From positions 682,001-746,000 of the forward strand of contig CAVZOJ010000003.1 of NCBI GenBank assembly GCA_963776845.1: a DNA stretch of 64,000 bases, written 5' to 3'. The notes below the pieces were generated by a model that was given only the letters and a program-made list of their open reading frames with translations, was not told the origin of the DNA and made no database searches. Position 1 is the first letter of the stretch, and each line of letters starts with the position of its first letter. Of this stretch, positions 38,280-47,970 are shown in pieces. Made by a program: the position numbers and the translations under genes. Source of the stretch: Roseitranquillus sp963776845. GTDB taxonomy: Bacteria > Pseudomonadota > Alphaproteobacteria > Rhodobacterales > Rhodobacteraceae.

Positions 38280-38837
38280 ATGACTGATCAGTTCCGTTTC
38301 GCAATTGTGGGCACCTGTCTGCTCGCCGCCGGCACCGCTATCGCCGCCACCGGCAACCCGATGGTCGGGGGCGCCGAGATGTCGCCGCAGAAGACCATCG
38401 TCGAGAACGCGTCGGCTTCGGCCGACCACGAGACCCTCGTCGCCGCCGTCAAGCAGGCGGGCCTTGTCGAAACTCTTTCGGGCGAGGGGCCCTTTACCGT
38501 TTTCGCTCCCACCGACGACGCCTTTGCGGCGCTGCCGGCAGGCACGGTGGAAACGCTGATGATGGACGAGAACCGCGAGCAGCTCGCCACGATCCTCGGC
38601 TGCCACGTGGTCTCTGCGGACGCGATGTCCGACGCGATCATGGGCATGGTCGACGATGATGGCGGGATGCACCCCGTGCCGACTGTTGGCGGCTGCACCC
38701 TTCAGGCCAGCTACGACGGCCACACGATCATGCTGGAGGACGAGACCGGCGGCGTCGCCACGGTGACCGTCGCAGACGTCGATCAGTCGAACGGTGTCGT
38801 TCACGTTATCGACAGGGTGCTCCTCCCCGCACAATGA
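38280..38837 (+). CDS. Exported fasciclin (FAS1) domain protein
   Basis: Protein of 185 residues with a signal peptide (AIVGTCLLAAGTAIAATG) and one FAS1 domain. The conserved boxes are PFTVFAPTDDAFAAL and the C-terminal HVIDRVLLP. Two cysteines (GCHVVS and GGCTLQ) could form a disulfide. AGAGGAG precedes ATG at 38280. FAS1 proteins mediate adhesion or unknown surface functions. It lies 103 bases after the anti-sigma gene and is probably a regulon member. Confidence 0.92.
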   Translation: MTDQFRFAIVGTCLLAAGTAIAATGNPMVGGAEMSPQKTIVENASASADHETLVAAVKQAGLVETLSGEGPFTVFAPTDDAFAALPAGTVETLMMDENREQLATILGCHVVSADAMSDAIMGMVDDDGGMHPVPTVGGCTLQASYDGHTIMLEDETGGVATVTVADVDQSNGVVHVIDRVLLPAQ

Positions 38838-38906
38838 CGAGTGCATATTGGTAACGAGTTGGCGTCGCCCGAAGGGGCGGCGCCGCCCCTGATCGGAGGA
38901 CACGAC

Positions 38907-39407
38907 ATGAAACGCCGCGACCTCATTCTGACCGCGCTGGCCGGTTCGACGGCCTTCGCGCTGCCGTTCGTGAGAACCGGATATGCCGCCGAGGGCGACT
39001 TCGAAGTGACGCGCACCGAAGAGGAGTGGCGCGCCGTGCTCAGCGACCTTGAATACAAGGTGATGCGCGAGGAGGGGACGGAGCGTGCCTTCACCAGTCC
39101 TCTCAATGACGAGAAGCGCGCCGGCACCTTCCACTGCAAGGGCTGCGAGCAGGCGTTGTACTCGAGCGAGACGAAGTTCGACTCGGGCACCGGTTGGCCG
39201 TCCTTCTACGCTCCGCTCGAGAATGCGGTGGAGACCAAGCCCGACCGGAGCTTCTTCATGGTCCGGACGGAGGTCCACTGCGACCGTTGCGGCAGCCACC
39301 TCGGTCACATCTTCGACGATGGGCCGCCGCCGACCGGCAAGCGCCACTGCATCAACGGCGTGAGCCTCGTCTTCACGCCTGAAGCAGGTGTTCCCGACAA
39401 CGCCTGA
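38907..39407 (+). CDS. msrB: Tat-exported peptide-methionine (R)-S-oxide reductase MsrB
   Basis: Repairs methionine-R-sulfoxide in proteins; 166 residues. The N-terminus KRRDLILTALAGSTAFALPF is a twin-arginine-type signal, which places it in the periplasm. Zinc cysteines are C77/C80 (HCKGC) and C125/C128 (CDRC). The catalytic cysteine is C148 in RHCINGVSL, with the TGWPSF motif before it. ATG at 38907 is preceded by GGAGGA. It follows the fasciclin gene by 69 bases. Periplasmic location fits a role in repair of oxidised exported proteins. Confidence 0.93.
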   Translation: MKRRDLILTALAGSTAFALPFVRTGYAAEGDFEVTRTEEEWRAVLSDLEYKVMREEGTERAFTSPLNDEKRAGTFHCKGCEQALYSSETKFDSGTGWPSFYAPLENAVETKPDRSFFMVRTEVHCDRCGSHLGHIFDDGPPPTGKRHCINGVSLVFTPEAGVPDNA

Positions 39408-39789
39408 TGTCGAGCGCATTGGTGCGCGGCCGAAGTGCAGGGCTGCCGGCGTGGCTGGCCTGGGTGCGCTCGCGGCGTGGCATCTGAGCTTGAGCCTGCT
39501 GTCTTGTGTCGTTCAGGCCGGTGGTCTCTCGTTCTAGGCTGTCTCGCGAGACGTGAGCGGCTCTCTCGAGGACCGATGCATCGAGGACTTTGAGCGGTTG
39601 GGTGTCGATCCGGCGCTCGCTCCAGAGGCCCAGTGGGAGGCTGGGTAGGGCGGCGCAGGTCCTCTCTCACTTGGTCGAGATGGACTGATGGTCGCTGTTA
39701 GGCGACACCCGCGGTCGCGCTCGCATGCACAGCGTTGTCCGGCAAGCCTCTACCGCACCTGGCAATGCTGTAAATGCCGGCACGCAGCT
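39408..39789. other. Gene-free region between msrB and the J-domain gene
   Basis: About 380 bases between two convergent genes. No convincing open frame, RNA gene, terminator or repeat is seen. Its sequence looks like neither neighbour, and no transposase remnant is recognisable. Confidence 0.55.
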
Positions 39790-40416
39790 TCAGGCGAAGT
39801 TGCGGCTGTCCTTGATCTGATCCCAAGCCCAAAGGACTTCCTGCAACCGGTCCTCGTCGGCGCGACCGCCGCCGTTCATGTCGGGATGCAGATCCTTGAC
39901 CAGCGAGCGGTACTGCTTGCGAATCTCGGTCTTGGTCCAATGATCTCGCGCTTCGAGGATCTCCAGCGCGCGCCGTTCCGTCGGCGGCAGGCGGCGCCCG
40001 TGATTAGTCCCCCGCCCAGGATTCTGCGTGGCGTTGTCGCCAAGGATCTGGTGCGGGTCGTCGACGCCGAGGCGCGACCAGGCGCGCTGCTCGTCGCGCT
40101 TGCCGAAGGGCTTCGTCGCACGGCCCCAGACGCGGTCCTGGTCGACCATGTCGAGAAACTCCTCCTCGGTCTGGCCGTGGAAGAAGTTCCACTTCAGATT
40201 GTATTCGCGCACATGATCGCGACAGAACCAGAAGAAATCCTCGAGGTTGTCCGGTGACTTCGGGGCGCGATACTGCCCGGCCTCCTGGCAACCCGGATGG
40301 TCGCAGACCCGCGTCGACGTCTCGAACGCACCCGACATGCCACGACGTCCACGCTGCTTCTTCTTCTTGTCGGAAGACACGCGGAGGTCGAATCCGAACG
40401 GGTCGTTCTTGCTCAT
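39790..40416 (-). CDS. J-domain co-chaperone-like protein with cysteine-rich N-terminus
   Basis: Protein of 208 residues. The N-terminal part carries possible zinc ligands CDHPGC and FFWFCRDH. The C-terminal 60 residues are a J domain with the HPD motif in VKDLHPDMN, which stimulates DnaK-type chaperones. It is not DnaJ itself: the J domain is C-terminal and there is no glycine-rich or classic zinc-finger repeat. ATG at 40416. It is divergent from bolA with a 68-base shared promoter region, and in related genomes the same gene lies near cobS. Confidence 0.88.
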   Translation of the reverse strand: MSKNDPFGFDLRVSSDKKKKQRGRRGMSGAFETSTRVCDHPGCQEAGQYRAPKSPDNLEDFFWFCRDHVREYNLKWNFFHGQTEEEFLDMVDQDRVWGRATKPFGKRDEQRAWSRLGVDDPHQILGDNATQNPGRGTNHGRRLPPTERRALEILEARDHWTKTEIRKQYRSLVKDLHPDMNGGGRADEDRLQEVLWAWDQIKDSRNFA

Positions 40417-40484
40417 GCGGCACACCTTTTCGACTCGGACCCGGAAGTCTAAGGTTCTTGGACGTGAGGGGAAGAGGGATCTTG

Positions 40485-40742
40485 ATGGCAGTTTCAAACG
40501 AGATCGAGAGCCGTCTTCGCCACGCCTTCGCGCCCCGCACGCTCGCGGTCGAGGACCAGAGTGAGCTCCACCGCGGCCACTCCGGCTGGCGCGAGGGTGG
40601 GGAGACGCACTTTCACGTCGCCATCGCGGCGGACGAGTTCGCCGGCCTGAGCCGCATCGATCGCCACCGCGCCATTCATGCCGCGCTCGGCCCGGAGCTG
40701 GTCGGCCGCATCCACGCCCTGTCGATCGACGCGACGCCGTGA
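40485..40742 (+). CDS. BolA family protein
   Basis: Small cytoplasmic protein of 85 residues. The BolA core, HRGHSGWREGGETHFHVAI followed by SRIDRHRAIHAAL, is clear, including the conserved histidines that bind [2Fe-2S] clusters with monothiol glutaredoxins. ATG at 40485. It is divergent from the J-domain gene and converges on the DUF4177 gene with a 9-base gap. It belongs to the BolA1-like group, linked to stress and iron-sulfur handling. Confidence 0.92.
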   Translation: MAVSNEIESRLRHAFAPRTLAVEDQSELHRGHSGWREGGETHFHVAIAADEFAGLSRIDRHRAIHAALGPELVGRIHALSIDATP

Positions 40743-40751
40743 TGCGGCTGG

Positions 40752-41132
40752 TTAGTGAGGCTCCCCGTCCCGCTCGGTGAGCGGCGGCGCCGCCCGAAGG
40801 CTCGCAAATCCCGCCCGCCGGACCGAACTGCGGTCAGCGGCAAGGCGCGGCTCTGACGCTGCGCGCATGGAGGGCACTGCGGGTACGTCTTCCTCGATGC
40901 CGCTCCGGCCGCGCCGGAAGATGAGTACGCTGTGCTCCTCGACCTTGCGGCTGAACCAGCCGCGATGCTCGCACGGCAGGGTGTCCGAACGCACGTACTC
41001 CCACCCCTCGGCGGCAGAAACGTTGATCGCTTCTTCGATCGTGAAGGCGAAACGCGCCTCATCGCCGCGGACGCCACGAAGCTTGGCAGGCCTGCGCGGC
41101 GCCGGCACAACCTTGTACTCGTATCTTGGCAT
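40752..41132 (-). CDS. DUF4177 domain protein
   Basis: Cytoplasmic protein of 126 residues starting MPRYEYKVVPAPRRP at ATG 41132. It has the DUF4177 pattern AINVSAAEGWEYVRSDTLPCE and VLIFRR, then a variable arginine-rich C-terminal tail of about 40 residues with low complexity. Function unknown. It lies downstream of gatB on the same strand with a 193-base gap. Confidence 0.83.
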   Translation of the reverse strand: MPRYEYKVVPAPRRPAKLRGVRGDEARFAFTIEEAINVSAAEGWEYVRSDTLPCEHRGWFSRKVEEHSVLIFRRGRSGIEEDVPAVPSMRAASEPRLAADRSSVRRAGFASLRAAPPLTERDGEPH

Positions 41133-41325
41133 GGTCCCCTCAAGCGCGACTCCGCCTCTGAGAGTTAGCAACTCGTGTCGGGGAGGCAATCTCTCATCGC
41201 CTGCCGTTTCCGACATCGCTGGCCGTCCGCCCGCCGAGACGCAGGCCTCGGCGCAGCTTCCGGAGCTTGCGAGCGGCCACCAGGATCTGGAGTGGAAAGT
41301 CGCTCCGGGCGCGTTCCTGCGGATT

Positions 41326-42845
41326 TCAGAGAAAGAGCTTCCTTGCGACGATCTCGTTGACGGCCTGAGGGTTGGCCTTCCCGCCCGTCGCCTTCATGAC
41401 CTGGCCCGACGAACCAGCCGGACGAGCTTGGGGTTCGACCGAGCCTTCTCGGCCTGAGCAGGGTTCTCGGCGATGACCTTGTCCACCTCGGCCTCGATCG
41501 CGGACTTGTCGGTCACCTGCTTCATCCCGCGCGCCTCGACGATTTTCGCCGGATCGCCGCCCTCGGACCAGACGATCTCGAAGAGATCCTTGGCGATCTT
41601 GCCGGAGATTTCGCCGCGCGCGATGAGATCGAGGATCGCTGCCGAGCTGAGCCGCCGAGACGGGGCTGTCGCCGATCCCGTGCCCTTCCTTGTTGAGGCG
41701 GCCGAAGAGCTCGTTGATGACCCAGTTCGCCGCCTGCTTGCCGTCGCGGCCGCGCGCCACCTCCTCGAAGAATGCCGCGTTCTCGGTCTCGGCGGTAAGC
41801 ACGCCTGCGTCGTACTCGGTCATGCCGTAGTCGGCCACGAACCGCGCCTTCTTCTGGTCCGGCAGCTCCGGCAGCGAGGCCGCGATGTCGTCCACCCAGG
41901 CCTGCTCGATCTCGAGCGGCAGCAGGTCGGGGTCGGGGAAGTAGCGGTAGTCGTGCGCCTCCTCCTTCGAACGCATCGACCGGGTCTCGCCGCGGTCGGG
42001 GTCGTAGAGCCGGGTCTCCTGCGTGCACCTGCCCGCCATCCTCGAGAATGGCGATCTGCCGCCGCGCCTCGTACTCGATCGCCTGCTGGATGAAGCGCAT
42101 CGAGTTCATGTTCTTGATCTCGCAGCGCGTCCCCAGGACCTTGTGGTCGCCGGTCTCCTGGTAGCGCTCGTAGTCGCCCGGGCGGCAGACGCTGACGTTG
42201 ACGTCGGCGCGCAGGTTGCCGCTCTGCATGTTGCCGTCGCAGGTGCCGAGGTAGCGCATGATCTGCCGCAGCTTCGCCACGTAAGCCGCGGCTTCCTCGG
42301 GTCCCCTGATGTCCGGGCGGCTGACGATCTCCATCAGTCCGACGCCGGTGCGGTTGAGGTCGACGAAGGTCCAGGCCGGATCCATGTCGTGGATCGACTT
42401 GCCGGCGTCCTGCTCGACATGGATGCGCTCGATCCTGCACACGTCGCGCGATGCCGGGCCCCATGTCGACGATCACCTCGCCCTCGCCGACGAGCGGGTG
42501 GTAGAGCTGGCTGATCTGGTAGCCCTGCGGAAGGTCAGGGTAGAAGTAGTTCTTGCGGTCGAAGGCGCTGGTCAGGTTAATCGCTGGCCTTCAGGCCCAA
42601 GCCCGGTTCGCACCGCTTGCGCGATGCAGAACTCGTTGATGACGGGCAGCATCCCCGGCATCGCCGCGTCGACGAAACTGACGTTTGCAGTTCGGCTCCG
42701 CCCCGAACAGGGTCGAGGCGCCAGAGAAGAGTTTCGCGCGGCTCGAGATCTGCGCATGCACCTCGAGCCCGATCACCAGCTCCCAATCCTCCTTGGCGCC
42801 GGCGATCCGCTTTGGTTCGGGGGCGGTGTAGGCGAGGTCGAGCAT
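41326..42845 (-). pseudogene. gatB: Aspartyl/glutamyl-tRNA amidotransferase subunit B, about eight frameshifts
   Basis: GatB of the GatCAB complex, which converts Glu-tRNA-Gln and Asp-tRNA-Asn to the amide forms. The parts are all readable but in different frames: LVIGLEVHAQISSRAKLFSG at the start, then FDRKNYFYPDLPQGYQIS, RIERIHVEQDAGKSIHD and RSKEEAHDYRYFPDPDL, with AVNEIVARKLFL at the end. Extra bases are inferred near 42684-42686, 42596-42598, 42582, 42438, 42022, about 41640, 41418-41421 and 41403-41404. Removing eight bases leaves 503 residues, the normal GatB length. This enzyme is normally essential, so eight real mutations with the rest fully conserved are implausible and sequence error is the likely cause. 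Confidence 0.88.
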
Positions 42846-43021
42846 GGATGTCCTCCGCGGCGGATTCTGGGCGATACCTCTAGGCGATGGTGCCAGGTCC
42901 GGCAAGAAGACGCAGCGATAGGCGAAGGGCCGCCGAAACGGGCGATGCTGCAGTGCAGCGCTTGCTTGATCGCGGTCGCGGGAGGTATCCGGGTGCAACG
43001 TTAACTAATTCAGTGAGCAGC

Positions 43022-43609
43022 ATGCTTCGAACTCTTTGTGCGATCTGCGCCCTCGTCCTTTCCGTCGGATGCACCAGTGCGTCGATGTCGACCAAGGATC
43101 CTGTGGTCATGCGGTGGGATCACCGTCCCGAGGGGCAAGTCTGGACGCAGGCCGCGCTCACGGCGCTCGAGAACCACGGGTCCGCTCTGCCCGAACTGGT
43201 GCCTGCCGACATCGAGGCCTTCTGCCCCGGTTACGAAAGCGCCTCGCTCGAAGAACGGCGGCTGTTCTGGACCGGCCTGCTCTCTGCGCTCGCCAAGCAT
43301 GAGAGCACGTGGCGGCCCGAGGCGGCAGGTGGCGGCGGTCGGTGGATCGGACTTCTGCAAATCTCGCCGGGCACCGCCCAGGCCTATGGCTGCAAGGCCC
43401 AGAATGCCGCTGCTCTGAAGAACGGCGCCGCGAACCTGTCCTGCGGGATCCGCATCATGAGCAGGACCGTGAAGCGCGATGGGGTCGTCGGCGCCGAGGG
43501 ACGGGGCGGCATCGCGGCGGACTGGGGACCCTTCACGCGGGAGGCCAAGCGCGCCGAGATGGCCGCATGGACGCGCAGCCAACCCTATTGCCGAGCCGCC
43601 GACGCCTGA
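43022..43609 (+). CDS. Lytic transglycosylase-like (SLT domain) lipoprotein
   Basis: Predicted lipoprotein of 195 residues: signal LCAICALVLSVGC with lipid-attached C17, then an SLT-type domain. The putative catalytic glutamate is E94 in AKHESTWRP, followed by GLLQISPGTAQAYGC, which matches the lysozyme-like SLT fold. It would cleave peptidoglycan glycan strands in the periplasm. ATG at 43022. It is divergent from gatB. No partner gene is evident. Confidence 0.86.
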   Translation: MLRTLCAICALVLSVGCTSASMSTKDPVVMRWDHRPEGQVWTQAALTALENHGSALPELVPADIEAFCPGYESASLEERRLFWTGLLSALAKHESTWRPEAAGGGGRWIGLLQISPGTAQAYGCKAQNAAALKNGAANLSCGIRIMSRTVKRDGVVGAEGRGGIAADWGPFTREAKRAEMAAWTRSQPYCRAADA

Positions 43610-43624
43610 TTTCGTGCGGTCGGG

Positions 43625-44509
43625 CTAGTACGCCGTGAGGCGGCCGCGCCGGCGTACGAACGCCGGCCATCGGCTCGAATCCACCAGCGACACAGTCGGT
43701 GCATGCCGACCACCCAAGCGAAGCGTGGCTTCCCGCAGCGCCTCGATCCCGTCTTCGGACTTGTGCGGCAGGGAGTGGGGAAGGATCGGCGCACCCACAT
43801 TGATGCGATAGGGTTGCCTGTGCTTGTTCAAGGTCTCGTGGAACAGCGTGATGTCCCGGAGCGTCGGGTGCAGCCAGTCGAACAGGTAGAAGAGGACCGA
43901 GTTCCGCGCCCTGATGTTCACGGGGATGACCGGCAGGTCGAACTTGCGCGCAATCATCGCCGCTGAGGGCATCCAGTCACGCTCGAACAGGCGCAGCCCG
44001 CGCCGCTTGGCGAGCCGGCCCGCCGGAAAGATAACGCCGAGGCGGCCACTCTCGATCGCTTTGCGCGTGTACTCCATCGTCTCGCGCGTCTTGGCGCGGC
44101 TGCGCTTCTCCTCCCGCCACTCGACTGGGGCGATCATGCTCTCCATCTGCGGGAGCAGGCGCAGGATGTCGGAGTTGGCATAGAAATAGAGGTCGGGCCG
44201 CAGCGGCGCGATGAGATGGTGGAGGATGATCCCGTCAGCGATGCCCGTGGGATGGTTGGCCACGATAAGCGCGGGGCCATTGCGCGGGATGCGATCGAGA
44301 CCCGTCGCCTGTACGTCGCGCGCGAGCAATTCGCCCATGACGCGCATGATCTCGACAGTCGGGATGTCGCGAAAATGCTCTCCGAGGGCAATCGTGCGGT
44401 TGTAGCCGAGGAGGCGGTCGAGGACCTTCCGCGCCGGATCGGAATATACATGGTCAGCGAAGAGCCACGGGGCCCGTTCCGCTATCAGAGGGTCGATCCG
44501 TTCACGCAT
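43625..44509 (-). CDS. Glycerolipid-type acyltransferase (PlsC-like)
   Basis: Acyltransferase of 294 residues with the catalytic histidine-aspartate motif in VANHPTGIADG and a second block GVIFPAGRLAKRR. The HPxGxxDG spacing resembles the acyltransferases linked to ornithine-lipid synthesis and the putative hemolysins rather than classical PlsC. The acceptor is unknown. It converges on the SLT lipoprotein gene with a 15-base gap. Confidence 0.82.
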   Translation of the reverse strand: MRERIDPLIAERAPWLFADHVYSDPARKVLDRLLGYNRTIALGEHFRDIPTVEIMRVMGELLARDVQATGLDRIPRNGPALIVANHPTGIADGIILHHLIAPLRPDLYFYANSDILRLLPQMESMIAPVEWREEKRSRAKTRETMEYTRKAIESGRLGVIFPAGRLAKRRGLRLFERDWMPSAAMIARKFDLPVIPVNIRARNSVLFYLFDWLHPTLRDITLFHETLNKHRQPYRINVGAPILPHSLPHKSEDGIEALREATLRLGGRHAPTVSLVDSSRWPAFVRRRGRLTAY

Positions 44510-44596
44510 GGCAAAGGCACACCACCTTTATACGTCACGTGCATAACAATGCACCAAATTCTCGCGGGGTGCCATGCAGCCCGGCCCGTTGAGCAT

Positions 44597-44622
44597 GAAA
44601 ACGCCCGGGAGTGCCCGGGCGT
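44597..44622 (-). terminator. Rho-independent terminator of the PfpI-like gene
   Basis: A perfect 9-base stem ACGCCCGGG/CCCGGGCGT with a 4-base loop. On the minus strand it is followed by TTTT. It lies about 30 bases downstream of the PfpI-like gene stop, between that gene and the acyltransferase gene. Confidence 0.86.
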
Positions 44623-44649
44623 TCCATCACATCGGCTGCGCGGCCATCG

Positions 44650-45210
44650 TCATGCCGCCTGGCGTGAGTGCTCGCCTTCCTCGACCTCCTCGACGATCTT
44701 GGCGACGAAAGCATCGAGATCGCCGGGATTGCGGCTGGTAATGATGCCGTTCGACACGACGACCTCCTTGTCGACCCATTGCGCGCCGGCATTCTTCAGG
44801 TCGGTCTGGATCGATGGGAACGAGGTCATTTCGCGATCCCGCACGACGTCCGCCTCGACCAGCATCCAAGGCCCGTGGCAGATCGCTGCGACGATCTTGT
44901 TACCGCCGACGAAGTCTTTGACGAGTTGGACCGCCTCGGGGATCGTCCTCAGCTTGTCCGGATTGATCTGCCCGCCGGGCAGGACGATCGCATCGTAGTC
45001 GTCGGCCTTGACCTCCGTCAGATGGCGATCCGCCTGCGTCTCGCGGCCCCAATCTGTCTTGTCCCAACCACGGATGGCCTTGCCGTCCGGCGTCGCGACG
45101 TGGACCTCGGCGCCGTGCTCTTTCAGCTTGGCGTGCGGAACTTCAAGCTCCGACTGCTCGAAGCCGTCGGTCGCAAGAATGAGAATCTTCGCTTCTTTGA
45201 TGCTGGGCAT
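44650..45210 (-). CDS. DJ-1/PfpI family protein
   Basis: Class I glutamine amidotransferase-like protein of 186 residues. The nucleophile cysteine is C111 in AAICHGPWML, and E19 in DGFEQSELE is the second conserved residue. Family members act as deglycases or chaperone-like peptidases in stress; the substrate is not known here. ATG at 45210 has an ideal AAAGGAGG site. It follows pepN on the same strand by 86 bases and is closed by a good terminator. Confidence 0.91.
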   Translation of the reverse strand: MPSIKEAKILILATDGFEQSELEVPHAKLKEHGAEVHVATPDGKAIRGWDKTDWGRETQADRHLTEVKADDYDAIVLPGGQINPDKLRTIPEAVQLVKDFVGGNKIVAAICHGPWMLVEADVVRDREMTSFPSIQTDLKNAGAQWVDKEVVVSNGIITSRNPGDLDAFVAKIVEEVEEGEHSRQAA

Positions 45211-45296
45211 CTGAACCTCCTTTGGTTCGGTTTGCTCCAGCAACGATGGTCGGCGAAATGCGTTCCATTTTTTGTGCTGCGTCGCGGCATGGCGCC

Positions 45297-47871
45297 TCAG
45301 TTGCCAAGGATCCGCGTGACCATCTCGTAGGTGTCTCGGCTGAGAGAATCGCTGCACAGGAACCTGCGAAGCGCCGCCGTCATCTGTGCCTGCCGACGCG
45401 AATCGTACCTTCGCCAAGTCTCGAACGCGACGAGCATGCGCGCAGCGGTCTGCGGATTTACCCGATCTAGCCGCAGCAGCCATTCCGCCATCAATGCGTA
45501 GCCCTCGCCGGACGGATGATGGAAACCCGCCGCATTGGTGGCGAAGGAGCCGAAGAGCGCACGGAACCGGTTGAGGTTCGCCATGTCGAAGTCGGCGTGT
45601 TCGCTGAGTTCCCGGACGACTTCGACGGCCATCGCGGGTGGCGCGTGGCGCGCCTGCATCCCGAACCATTTGTCGATGACGAGCCGATCGTTTCGCCACT
45701 GGCAATAGAACGCCTCGAGCTCGTCGCGGCCCTTGCCGATCTCCATCAGCGTGGTGACCGCCCCGAATTGTTCCGTCATGTTGGTCGCGTCGTGGAACAG
45801 TTGGCTCGCCCTGGTACCGCCGTCCGTCCAGGACAGCAGCTTCAGCGTGCCAAGCCGAAGCGCCCGGCGTCCCGCCGACACCGCGTCGGGACTGTACGGT
45901 CCGGGCACTGCCATGGCTTCGAAGGTGTTCTCAAGATCCTCGAACAGCGCCTTTCCGATCGACCGGCTGAGATGGCGCCGCAAGTTGTAGATGCGCGTGG
46001 GCTCCGGCGTCACGCCAGTGTCGAAAAGCGCCTGGGCGATGTCGTCTTCTCCAGGCAGATGCAGCAACAGCGCGCGGAAAGACGGGTCGAGCGTTTCGTC
46101 GAGGAGCACCGATCCGACCGCCTCGTGGTACTCCGCACGCGGCACCTCGTCATGCACCACCATGTCGATCAGCACGTTCTTGGCGAAGATCCGGCCTGCG
46201 TCCCATCGTGCGAAGGGATCCGGGATCGGCGCGAAAACGGAAAGCGATTTCCGCCGCAGTGGCGTCGCGGCGCAGCAGTACGGGCGCAGAGAAATCCCGC
46301 AGGATCGACGGGATCGGCCGCTCGCGAAGGCCGCGGAACGTGAAGGTCTGCTCCTGCTCCGTCATCTCCAGCATCTGAGTGCCGAGCGCTTCGGTACCGT
46401 CGGGGTAGATCATCCCGACAGCGACGGGCAGCAGGACCGGAACCTTGTGCGGCTGCCCGGGTGTCGGGGGCGTCTCTTGCCGCAGATGCAGCGAGTAGAC
46501 GCCATACTTCCATTCGTCCTGGACCATCAGCCGCGGCGTGCCTGCCTGCGTGTACCACGTGCGGAACTGCGTCAGGTCGCGACCCGTGGAGTCCTCGAAC
46601 GCCCCTAGCCAGTCGTCGATGGTCGCAGCGCGGCCGTCATGCCGGCGCAGATAGAGGCGCAGCGCCTCCTGGAACGCCTCCCGGCCGACGAGCCGCGCGA
46701 GGATACCGATGAGCTCCGCGCCCTTTTCATAGATCGTCGCCGTGTAGAAGTTGTTGATCTCGATATAGCTCGAGGGCATCACCGGATGCGCAAGCGGGCC
46801 ATTGTCCTCACGAAACTGGCGCGACCTCAGCATGACCACTTCCTCTATGCGGCGCACCGGGCGGCTCCGCATGTCCGAGGAGAACTGCTGCTCGCGGAAG
46901 ACGGTGAGGCCCTCCTTCAGCGACAGCTGGAACCAGTCGCGGCAGGTCACGCGATTTCCGGTCCAGTTGTGGAAATATTCGTGCGCGACGATCAACTCGA
47001 CCAGTTCGTAGTCGCGGTCGGTCGCCGTCTCCGGACGCACGAGGATGTAGCGGCTGTTGAAGACGTTCAGCCCCTTGTTCTCCATCGCGCCCATGTTGAA
47101 GTCGTCGACGGCAACGATGTTGAAGACGTCGAGGTCGTATTCCAGCCCGTAGGTCTGCTCGTCCCACGCCATCGCGCGCTGCAGCGCGTCCAGCGCGTAT
47201 CCGGTGGAGCCCTCGTCAGGCCCGGGACGTACCCAGATGTTCAGGTCCACAATCCGCCTGGAGGCGGTCGTGAAGCGCGCGCTGTCGGCGACCAGATCAC
47301 CCGCGACGACGGCGAAGAGGTAGCAAGGCTTCGGAAAGGGGTCGTGCCATTCGGCATATCCGTCCCCGCGTTCGACCATGTTTCCGTTCGACAGCAGAAC
47401 CGGCAGGTCGCTCTCGATCCGCACACGGAACGGCGCCGTAACGTCCGGGCGGTCTGGGTAGTAGGTGATGCGTCGAAACCCTTCGGCCTCGCATTGCGTG
47501 CAGAACATCCCGTTGGAAAGATAGAGCCCTTCGAGTTGTGTGTTGGCCGAAGGGTCAAGCTCGACTTCCGATTCCCACAGGAAATCGCCGTCGCCGATGT
47601 ATCCGCGCGGAATCACGATCGCGCCCTGCCGCGGCGTCACCATGTCCAGTGGCAACGGCCGGCCGTCGATACTCGCCCAGATCGGCCTGAAGCCGGTGGC
47701 ATCGAGATGCAGCTCTTCCACCGAGGAACCGGGCCGCGGCCGGAATCTGATTTCCGACCTCACGCGCGTCGCGTTCGGAGATAGCCGAAAGACAAGGCGA
47801 ACGTCCTCGACAACGAACGGATAGGGGCGATATTCGGCCAGCAGGACCGCCTGAGGTGCCATGTCCTTCAT
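45297..47871 (-). pseudogene. pepN: Aminopeptidase N (M1), one frameshift
   Basis: Zinc aminopeptidase of the PepN type. From ATG at 47871 the N-terminal beta domain leads into the active-site region GAMENKGLNVF and VAHEYFHNWTGNRVTCRDW with the HExxH-type zinc motif (HEYFH). After FRFRADP the frame is lost at the CC at 46220-46221. Dropping one base restores DPFARWDAGRIFAKNVLIDM and the helical C-terminal domain, ending at 45297. The corrected product has 857 residues, normal for PepN. It is a probable sequence error, as in the other frameshifted genes here. Confidence 0.9.
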
Positions 47872-47970
47872 CGAAACCTCTCGGCGGGTGAACAAAAACG
47901 GCGACAAGACGTTAGGTCCATGGACGGCGTCTCGCAACCAGGGCGCGCCGTCGCTACGAAGGAGTTACGA

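Noticed and set aside
41326..42845. Programmed frameshifting or a split gatB
   Set aside because: Eight changes of frame at sites with no slippery-heptamer logic, in a conserved essential gene, are better explained by sequence error.
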